Shown: one piece after another, positions 1 through 4,780 of the stretch | Position numbering within the stretch: position 1 is the first letter of the stretch | Layout: every line of letters starts with the position of its first letter | Origin: Candidatus Poribacteria bacterium | Lineage (GTDB): Bacteria > Poribacteria > WGA-4E > GCA-2687025 | Reading direction: 5' to 3' | Assembly: GCA_002687025.1 (NCBI GenBank) | Contig: NYZG01000389.1 | Location: 1-9,408 of the forward strand | Length of the DNA stretch: 9,408 nt | Translations under genes and position numbers: made by a program | Notes under the pieces: model-generated | What the model was told of the DNA's origin: nothing | The model's input: only the letters and a program-made list of their open reading frames with translations | Database searches by the model: none

Positions 1-489
1 CATGGCCCGCCTCTCGCGCCCAGGTGACCGCGTCGTGATGTCCAGCACGCCGGCCGATGCGGACCCATACGCGACCGGATACGCGCCCATGAGGAGCGTC
101 GCGCCACCCACCACCGAACGGTCGATGCTCGACAGCGGGCCGCCGAAGTCTTGCAGGTGAAACGGCTCGTACAGCGCCATGCCATCCAGGCGGACGGCGA
201 CATCGGTCCGCTCGCTCCCCCGCAGGTGGAACCGTGCGGTGAAGTCGTTCGACGCCACGCCCGGGAACATGTGGACCGCGCGCAGAACGTCGTTGTTCAA
301 CAGCGGCAGGTTCGCGGCCTCGCGCATGTCGACCTCGTGCGCGGAGGCGGCGTCCTGGACGATGCTGTACGAGCTCGGCGTCACGACGATCGGCGGCAGC
401 TCACGTTCGTCCGCACCGGCGCTCGACAGCGCCCACAGCGCGAGCAGGGCCGCTGTCGATGCCGCTATACGGGAGCCAATTCGCGGCAT
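1..489 (-). CDS. TonB-dependent outer-membrane receptor, N-terminal part (truncated by window edge)
   Basis: The minus strand is open from an ATG at 489 to base 1, giving 163 residues with no stop. Residues 1-26 look like a signal peptide: basic start MPRIGSR, then a hydrophobic stretch rich in A and L, then SAGA before DE. A TonB-box-like stretch follows (LPPIVVTPS, 31-39). Next comes a plug domain with typical landmarks: FPGVAS (75-80), FHLRGS (87-92), a VRLDGM segment (99-104) and YGSASAGVLDITTRSPG (141-157). The family forms 22-strand beta-barrels that import siderophores, cobalamin or glycans using TonB energy; the barrel lies outside the window, so the substrate cannot be told. The ATG sits inside the end of the upstream oxidoreductase gene (25-nt overlap) and has GGAG only 2 nt upstream, so translation may depend on coupling. 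No other ATG occurs before residue 55, which supports this start. Confidence 0.85.
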   Translation of the reverse strand, partial: MPRIGSRIAASTAALLALWALSSAGADERELPPIVVTPSSYSIVQDAASAHEVDMREAANLPLLNNDVLRAVHMFPGVASNDFTARFHLRGSERTDVAVRLDGMALYEPFHLQDFGGPLSSIDRSVVGGATLLMGAYPVAYGSASAGVLDITTRSPGRERRAM

Positions 490-1505
490 TTCTCCAACAC
501 CGTTATCTGACGCAGCACGCTCTCGGCCGAGATGGCCAGAGGCGCGTCCCCTACGAGCGATGGGTGCAGGTCCTCGTACAGGCGTCGGTTGCGCACGCCG
601 AACGACTCGCGGGGCGCCTCGTAGACCTCCTCTGCCCACGGCAGGTCCTCACGGTTGTAGCTGCGGTCGGGCGTTGGCTCGCGGTCTATCGGTCGGGCAG
701 GTACCGCGGAGGGGTCGAAGTACTTCCACTCGAGCTTGCTGTCGGAACCTCGTAGCCCGCCCTGCGTGCCCATGATGAGCCATCGGTCTTGCGCATAGGC
801 GCAGTTGGTCGTTATCTCGATGTCGACCGTCGGCGCCCCCGCGGCGGACAGCACGACCTTCACGTGGTTGTCGGCGTCGCCGGAATAGAGGCTCGTCGAG
901 CGTCGCTCGCAGGCGACTTCGGGCTCGGCGTCTCCGAGCAGCAGCAGCGCCTGGTCTATCACGTGCGCGCCCGAGTTGTTCAGTTCGCCGCCGCCGTACT
1001 CCTTGAGCGTCTGCCAGTCCCACCGGCGGGCGAACCTATGCCACTGCATCTTGATCTGGACAATCTCACCCAATACACCGGACGCGATCACCTCGCGGAC
1101 CTTGATGCAGTCGGGGGAGTAACGGTAGTTCTGACTGGCCGTGACGGCGACTCCAGCGCTCGCGGCGGCGTCCATCATCCGTCGCGCTCCGTCGAGCGAT
1201 GTCGCGAACGGCTTCTCCACGAGCACGTGCTTGCCCGCCTCCGCCGCCCGCACCGTGAAGTCCTCGTGCAGATGCGACGGCGACGCTACGACGATGAGGC
1301 CCAGGCTATCGTCCGCCAGCATGTCGCCGTAGTCGTCGTGCGTGTCGCATCCTAGCCGGTCGCTCGCCTCGCGTTGACGGGAGGCGTTCGGGTCGCTCAC
1401 GGCGCCTACCTCGTACTGCTCGGGCAGCTGCTCCAGCGTAAGCGCGTGAAGGCTCCATCCCGCCCGGCCCAACCCGGCCACGCCTGCTCTGATTATCTCG
1501 CCCAT
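465..1505 (-). CDS. Gfo/Idh/MocA family NAD(P)-dependent oxidoreductase
   Basis: This 346-residue protein has the family's standard two-domain layout. The N-terminal Rossmann fold shows GVAGLGRAG (8-16) as the dinucleotide loop, a strand ending in VSDPN, ASPSHLH (74-80) and the signature VLVEKPF (94-100) with Lys98. The C-terminal sheet domain carries GGGELNNSGAHVID (171-184), in which His181 matches the usual catalytic histidine, and an end of the form YEDLHPSLVGDAPLAIS. Such enzymes oxidise or reduce sugars, inositols or other polyols; the substrate cannot be read from sequence. The ATG at 1505 has GAGG 5 nt upstream, and the Rossmann strand starts at residue 4, so this start is well supported even though the frame stays open much further upstream, antisense to nth. 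It overlaps the TonB receptor gene downstream by 25 nt, so the two are probably co-transcribed. Confidence 0.93.
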   Translation of the reverse strand: MGEIIRAGVAGLGRAGWSLHALTLEQLPEQYEVGAVSDPNASRQREASDRLGCDTHDDYGDMLADDSLGLIVVASPSHLHEDFTVRAAEAGKHVLVEKPFATSLDGARRMMDAAASAGVAVTASQNYRYSPDCIKVREVIASGVLGEIVQIKMQWHRFARRWDWQTLKEYGGGELNNSGAHVIDQALLLLGDAEPEVACERRSTSLYSGDADNHVKVVLSAAGAPTVDIEITTNCAYAQDRWLIMGTQGGLRGSDSKLEWKYFDPSAVPARPIDREPTPDRSYNREDLPWAEEVYEAPRESFGVRNRRLYEDLHPSLVGDAPLAISAESVLRQITVLEKCRELAPV

Positions 1506-1697
1506 AGTGTCCTCTGCTGCTGGGGGCGGCCTGCCGCCCCGCGACGACGGGCCGCCGCGCGGCCGTCGCGTCGAGGGCACAGTGTGCGGCCGCGCGCCCG
1601 GGTTCGCAATCTTCGCGCGGCGTTGCCGTCGCGCCCACGGTCGGGTAGAAGGGACACACCGCTGCGACACGTCGCCACAGCCTGGAGACGCCGCTGC
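1506..1697. other. Divergent spacer between oxidoreductase and nth
   Basis: This 192-bp GC-rich stretch must hold the start signals of two divergent genes. I see no convincing -35/-10 pair on either strand. It contains the two adjacent hairpins listed separately (1523-1568), and Shine-Dalgarno-like sequences at each edge: CCTC at 1511-1514 for the minus-strand gene and GGAG at 1684-1687 for nth. Confidence 0.6.
1523..1568. repeat. Two adjacent GC-rich stem-loops
   Basis: The first hairpin pairs GGGGCGG (1523-1529) with CCGCCCC (1534-1540) around a 4-nt loop. The second pairs CGACGG and CCGC (1545-1550, 1552-1555) with GCGG and CCGTCG (1559-1562, 1563-1568), leaving one bulged G at 1551 and a CGC loop. 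Pairing is read directly from sequence. In a minus-strand transcript they would sit just ahead of the oxidoreductase ribosome site, suggesting an mRNA-leader or attenuation element. No T-run follows on either strand, so a classical terminator is not supported. In such GC-rich DNA a chance origin remains possible. Confidence 0.45.
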
Positions 1698-2324
1698 ATG
1701 AGCGTCGACGAATTGCTGCGCCGCCTGGATGCCGTCTACCCCGATCCTGAGTGCGCCTTGCACTACCGCAGCGCGTACGAGCTGACCGTCGCCGTAGTCC
1801 TGTCCGCGCAATGCACCGACAAGATGGTGAATGAGGTGACGCCCGACCTGTTCGCGGCATACCCGACAGTCTACGAGCTGGCCGACGCGGAGGCTTCGGA
1901 CGTCGAACACATCATCTTCCGCACGGGATTCTACCGGAACAAGGCCAAGCATCTCGTCGGTATGGCGAGGCGCGTCCGTGACGAATTCGGCGGCGAGATT
2001 CCCGACGAATTCGACGACCTCGTGACGCTTCCCGGCGTGGCTCGCAAGACCGCCAACGTCGTGCTGGGGGAGTGGCACAAGCGCCCGAACGGCGTCGTCG
2101 TGGACACGCACGTGGGCCGCATCAGCACGCTGTTGGGACTGTCGGCGGCGAAGGGGCCGGACAAGATAGCGGCAGACCTGGAGGCCGCTCTGCCCCAGGA
2201 CCACTGGATCAGGTTCTCGCTGCAGCTGATCGAGCACGGCCGACAGGTCTGCGTGGCGCGAAGGCCGGACTGCGCCGCGTGTACATTGGCGGATATATGC
2301 CCGACCGCTCCTGCGGCGCCCTAG
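1698..2324 (+). CDS. nth: Endonuclease III (DNA glycosylase/AP lyase)
   Basis: This 208-residue enzyme (E. coli Nth has 211) removes oxidised pyrimidines in base-excision repair and cuts the abasic site by beta-elimination. The early motif VVLSAQCTDK (33-42) is the conserved substrate-binding region. The helix-hairpin-helix is LPGVARKTANVVLG (111-124) with catalytic Lys117, and VVVDTHVGR (133-141) holds catalytic Asp136. The [4Fe-4S] cluster loop at the C-terminus is intact, with C185, C192, C195 and C201 spaced C-x6-C-x2-C-x5-C exactly as in E. coli. The ATG at 1698 has GGAG 10 nt upstream and gives the family's usual N-terminus; the frame is open upstream to 1374, but that extension is low-complexity and antisense to the oxidoreductase. 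The stop overlaps the convergent ferritin-like gene by 4 nt. It appears monocistronic here. Confidence 0.96.
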   Translation: MSVDELLRRLDAVYPDPECALHYRSAYELTVAVVLSAQCTDKMVNEVTPDLFAAYPTVYELADAEASDVEHIIFRTGFYRNKAKHLVGMARRVRDEFGGEIPDEFDDLVTLPGVARKTANVVLGEWHKRPNGVVVDTHVGRISTLLGLSAAKGPDKIAADLEAALPQDHWIRFSLQLIEHGRQVCVARRPDCAACTLADICPTAPAAP

Positions 2325-2788
2325 CCTCGGGTCTCGTACTCCTTGAGGAAACCCTCGAACTCGACCTTGTGCGTTTCTTCATCCGCGAGGCAGCGGATGC
2401 ACAGATCCTGTGTGACGTAGTCCACGCCATCGCACAGGGCGATAACGCGGTTGTACAGCTCGATCACGGCGCCTTCGACGTCGATGACTCCGCGGATCAC
2501 CGAGACGATGTCGGTAGAGTCCTCCGGCGGCTGGAGGGACGTCTGCGTGGGCTCGAATCCCTGCGAGCCCGGCACGGTTCCTCCCAGCTCCTTGATGCGC
2601 GCCGCCACGGCCTGCGCGTGTCCGATCTCCGCCACGACATCCCCCGCGAGCGACTGCTTTATCTCCGCGGCCCGCACGCCGTCGGGGTTGATGGAGCACG
2701 CGATGAAGTTGATCGCCGCTTCTAACTCCATCCAGTACGCCTGTTTCAGTCCCTCGACTATCTGGTCCTTGCGCGCCTGATCGGCCAT
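2321..2788 (-). CDS. Ferritin-like diiron protein
   Basis: This 155-residue protein is predicted to be an all-helical four-helix bundle of the ferritin/bacterioferritin superfamily. A full diiron ligand set can be proposed: Glu21 (MELEAA), Glu54 and His57 (AEIGHA, an ExxH), Glu105 (DVEGAV), and Glu137 with His140 (DEETHK, a second ExxH). Length and spacing match bacterioferritin-like proteins that oxidise Fe(II) and store iron or limit peroxide damage, but I see no obvious haem-ligand methionine match and the sequence is not close to textbook Bfr, so no gene symbol is given. The ATG has AGGGGGA (2797-2803) with an 8-nt spacer. It is 69 nt downstream of rsmD on the same strand and could be read from that transcript or its own promoter. 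Its stop shares CTAG with the stop of nth. Confidence 0.85.
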   Translation of the reverse strand: MADQARKDQIVEGLKQAYWMELEAAINFIACSINPDGVRAAEIKQSLAGDVVAEIGHAQAVAARIKELGGTVPGSQGFEPTQTSLQPPEDSTDIVSVIRGVIDVEGAVIELYNRVIALCDGVDYVTQDLCIRCLADEETHKVEFEGFLKEYETRG

Positions 2789-2796
2789 GCGTGGTG

Positions 2797-2803
2797 TCCC
2801 CCT
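2797..2803 (-). promoter_or_regulatory. Ribosome binding site of the ferritin-like gene
   Basis: On the minus strand this reads AGGGGGA, 8 nt ahead of the ATG at 2788. It fixes the start choice. Confidence 0.6.
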
Positions 2804-2839
2804 GTCTGGTGAGCTTGTTGCACTCAGTGTACTACGCCT

Positions 2840-2854
2840 GCCGCGAGTCGCGGC
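2840..2854. repeat. Short palindrome just after rsmD
   Basis: GCCGCGA and TCGCGGC flank a single central base, so a 6-bp stem with a 3-nt loop can form, 3 nt after the rsmD stop. No T-run follows on the minus strand, so it is at best a weak or Rho-assisted 3' end signal; it could also stabilise the rsmD mRNA end. Confidence 0.3.
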
Positions 2855-2857
2855 CGG

Positions 2858-3427
2858 CTAAGAGACGTCGCTCGGGGCCCCGCTGAAGAACGATAGCGAC
2901 GTGTCCCCGTACCGCTGGGTGCGCGTGCGCTCCAGGCGCCCGTAGACATCGGCGATGTTGGCATTCCGCGCGTGTTCGGCAACCACCGTGACCTGATCGG
3001 AGAGCGCCGCGTGGTCGGCCAGAGTCTGCAGCGCGGCCGAGGCGTCCGGCGTGTCGTACGGCGGGTCCAGGAGCACGAGACCGTACGTTGGCTCGGTAGG
3101 CGACGGGCCATTGAGCCAGGCCATCACCGGAGACTTGACGACGGTCGCGGCCTCGGCCGGCACGTCGAGCGCGCGAAGGTTCGCGCGTATGGCGGCGATC
3201 GACCTGGGGTTCCGATCGACGAACGTCACGTGGCGGGCGCCCCGGCTCAGCGCCTCCAACCCAAGCGCGCCCGAGCCGGCATACAGGTCGAGAACGGCAG
3301 CATCCGGCACATCGGCTCGGAGGATGGCGAAGAGCGATTCCTTGACGCGGTCGCTCGTCGGCCGGGCGTGGTCGCCCTTGGGGGCCGTCAGCGTGCGACC
3401 CCCGTACGTGCCGGCTACAACTCGCAT
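2858..3427 (-). CDS. rsmD: 16S rRNA (guanine-966-N2)-methyltransferase RsmD
   Basis: This 189-residue protein (E. coli RsmD has about 198) methylates G966 of 16S rRNA in the assembling 30S subunit using S-adenosylmethionine. It opens with the family signature MRVVAGTYGGRTL and RPTSDRVKESLFAIL (22-36). SAM-binding motif I is VLDLYAGSGALGLEAL (45-60), followed by the acidic FVDRN (69-73). The catalytic DPPY is at 121-124, and the C-terminal RYGDTSLSFF (172-181) is typical of the family. The ATG at 3427 gives this canonical N-terminus. It has no close Shine-Dalgarno sequence; AGGGA lies 19 nt upstream, next to the stop of the preceding dehydrogenase gene, so coupling to that gene is plausible. 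Gene spacing is 24 nt upstream and 69 nt downstream. Confidence 0.95.
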   Translation of the reverse strand: MRVVAGTYGGRTLTAPKGDHARPTSDRVKESLFAILRADVPDAAVLDLYAGSGALGLEALSRGARHVTFVDRNPRSIAAIRANLRALDVPAEAATVVKSPVMAWLNGPSPTEPTYGLVLLDPPYDTPDASAALQTLADHAALSDQVTVVAEHARNANIADVYGRLERTRTQRYGDTSLSFFSGAPSDVS

Positions 3428-3451
3428 CGCGCGGCCGTCACTGCGATCCCT

Positions 3452-4414
3452 CTACTCCATGTGGATCATGACCTTGACGGCGCCTTCCTTCCGACCGACG
3501 AACAGCTCGTACCCCTTCTGCACGTCGGACGCCGTGAACGGCATGTCGTGGGTCAGGATGGGCGTGACGTCCAGCCGCCCCTGGTGGATCATGTCGATGG
3601 CGAGCGGGTAGTCGTGCTGGCAGTCGGGGCCGACCGACCCGATGAGCGAGATGTTCTTGCCGAACATCTCGGCGAACGGAACCGGGTAGATCGCGTCGTC
3701 CGGCACGCCGAACGCCAGGAGTGTCCCGCTGCGTCGCAGGAGCGACACGCACGCCGTGAGCGTCTCCGTGTTGTGACCCACGATCTCGACCACGATGTCG
3801 GCCATCTCGCCGCCCGTGATCTCGCGCACGCGCGCGACAACGTCCTCCTCGTCGGAGTTGACGACGTGCGTGGCGCCCATCGCCTCGGAGAGGGCCAGCC
3901 GCTCCGGGACGCGCTCGACGCCGACGACCGTCCTCGCGCCGAGGTTGCTGAATAGGCGGCAGAAGAGGAGCCCCATGGGCCCCTGCCCGTAAATCACGGT
4001 CTTCGCGCCCAGCATGTTCGGCAGCTTCCGGGCCGCCCAGATCACGGTCCCGAGTGGCTGGGCCATCAGGATTTCGTTGCTGAATCCGTCGGGCAGATGG
4101 ACGGTTCGCACCGCGTCGGCGGTAAAGTACTCCGCCATGCCACAGCTCCCGTCGGGCACGGCCAGCACCTCGTCGCCGACCGCGAGCCGCGCCGACGTGC
4201 TCTCGACCACCGTCCCGAGGCACTCGTGCGCGGAAAGCCCAGGTCGCTGCGGGTACGTTCCGAGGTCGTACGCAAACGCCGGCATGTCGCTCGCGCACAG
4301 GCAGACGCGGTTGGTCTTGACGACGACACGGTCCGCCGGCGCGTCATCGAGTGAGGGGATCGGTACATCGACCATGTCGTACGTGCGCGGGGCGATGAGT
4401 CGAGCGGCTCTCAC
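3452..4414 (-). CDS. Zinc-type medium-chain dehydrogenase/reductase (alcohol/polyol dehydrogenase-like)
   Basis: This 320-residue MDR enzyme begins with GTG at 4414. The start is chosen because AAGGAG lies 8 nt upstream and the residues after it form the expected GroES-like domain; the open frame further upstream is repeat DNA. Catalytic zinc ligands are Cys40 (CLCASD) and His63/Glu64 (LSAHECLG). The Rossmann domain has VIYGQGPMGLL (140-150) with the GxGxxG loop, and Glu167 at the end of the second strand (VGVERVP) suggests NAD(H) preference. The C-terminal GRKEGAVKVMIHM is typical of the family. Two oddities: the four-cysteine structural-zinc lobe is absent (only Cys91 lies between residues 80 and 110), and the usual Glu of the AEPL motif is Gln119 (AQPLG). 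The family oxidises alcohols, polyols or amino-acid derivatives; the substrate is unknown. It leads a likely operon with rsmD. Confidence 0.88.
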   Translation of the reverse strand: MRAARLIAPRTYDMVDVPIPSLDDAPADRVVVKTNRVCLCASDMPAFAYDLGTYPQRPGLSAHECLGTVVESTSARLAVGDEVLAVPDGSCGMAEYFTADAVRTVHLPDGFSNEILMAQPLGTVIWAARKLPNMLGAKTVIYGQGPMGLLFCRLFSNLGARTVVGVERVPERLALSEAMGATHVVNSDEEDVVARVREITGGEMADIVVEIVGHNTETLTACVSLLRRSGTLLAFGVPDDAIYPVPFAEMFGKNISLIGSVGPDCQHDYPLAIDMIHQGRLDVTPILTHDMPFTASDVQKGYELFVGRKEGAVKVMIHME

Positions 4415-4422
4415 GGGGCGTG

Positions 4423-4428
4423 CTCCTT
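4423..4428 (-). promoter_or_regulatory. Ribosome binding site that fixes a GTG start
   Basis: On the minus strand this reads AAGGAG, 8 nt ahead of GTG at 4414. It is the strongest Shine-Dalgarno match near the dehydrogenase and argues against the ATG at 4633 that lies inside repeat DNA. Confidence 0.75.
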
Positions 4429-4485
4429 CGCGTCTCTCTTGCTCGGGCGAACCGCGCGATTCTAGCACCGCCGCAGCCGGGGTGT

Positions 4486-4639
4486 CATGCAGGGGCATTT
4501 CTTGAAGCACAGGGACGCCTGGTGCGTAGCCGCTCGCGAGCCGAGACCAGCGCCAGGAACTGTCATTCCGAGACGAAGGCGAGGAATCTCGACCCGACAA
4601 CGTCGCTGGGCCGCCGCTGACGAGGCACAACATCGCGCC
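4486..4639. repeat. Dispersed intergenic repeat, copy A
   Basis: This copy matches 9238-9392 in the same orientation. Over the ungapped core (4507-4629 against 9260-9382) I count 14 mismatches in 123 bp, about 89% identity, with looser similarity on both sides. Shared landmarks are a perfect palindrome GCTCGCGAGC (4532-4541) and the block TGTCATTCCGAG followed by CGAAGGCGAGGAATCTCG. That block resembles a short interspersed motif I recall as widespread in unrelated bacterial genomes, often mis-called as small proteins. Both copies stay open on the minus strand, but the differences change many residues, so it is not a conserved protein. No terminal inverted repeats or transposase are seen. Confidence 0.85.
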
Positions 4640-4711
4640 TCCTGGCTGCCGCCCAAACTGCAGACTAATTCATGAAATCCCCCTGGGGCGCCATGGGCGC
4701 GGGTGGCGCCG

Positions 4712-4727
4712 CCGGCCCCGAGGCCGG
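4712..4727. repeat. GC stem-loop ahead of the propeller lipoprotein gene
   Basis: CCGGCC (4712-4717) pairs with GGCCGG (4722-4727) around the loop CCGA; one further G-U pair is possible in a plus-strand transcript. It lies about 53 nt before the ATG. It could be a leader structure or chance in GC-rich DNA. Confidence 0.3.
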
Positions 4728-4767
4728 TATCCTGAGATGGCACAGCGCTTGCTACATCGCGGCCCGT

Positions 4768-4772
4768 GGGGA
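4768..4772 (+). promoter_or_regulatory. Ribosome binding site of the propeller lipoprotein gene
   Basis: GGGGA lies 8 nt before ATG 4781. The alternative GTG at 4766 overlaps this site and has no site of its own, so ATG 4781 is preferred. Confidence 0.5.
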
Positions 4773-4780
4773 TCACGCGA

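Larger units (their letters stand above)
4415..4780. other. Divergent non-coding stretch holding repeat copy A
   Basis: These 366 bp separate the minus-strand dehydrogenase from the plus-strand propeller lipoprotein. They contain the dehydrogenase ribosome site, repeat copy A (4486-4639), a small AT-richer island around 4660-4680 where a plus-strand promoter could sit (TAATTC at 4666-4671 is the only faint -10 candidate, with no good -35), a GC hairpin at 4712-4727, and the GGGGA ribosome site at 4768-4772. No conserved coding sequence is visible. Confidence 0.6.

Noticed and set aside
1..775. Plus-strand frames of 119 and 198 residues
   Set aside because: They are antisense to the TonB receptor and oxidoreductase, which have clear motifs.
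1374..1697. Upstream extension of nth to 316 residues
   Set aside because: The extension is antisense to the oxidoreductase, is low-complexity, and the family N-terminus begins at 1698 with a ribosome site.
1506..2237. Upstream extension of the oxidoreductase frame to 590 residues
   Set aside because: The extra 244 codons run antisense through nth, show no domain, and a good ribosome site and Rossmann start lie at 1505.
4415..4633. N-terminal extension of the dehydrogenase from an ATG at 4633
   Set aside because: The extra 73 codons are repeat copy A; the same frame occurs in copy B without a dehydrogenase, and AAGGAG before GTG 4414 marks the real start.
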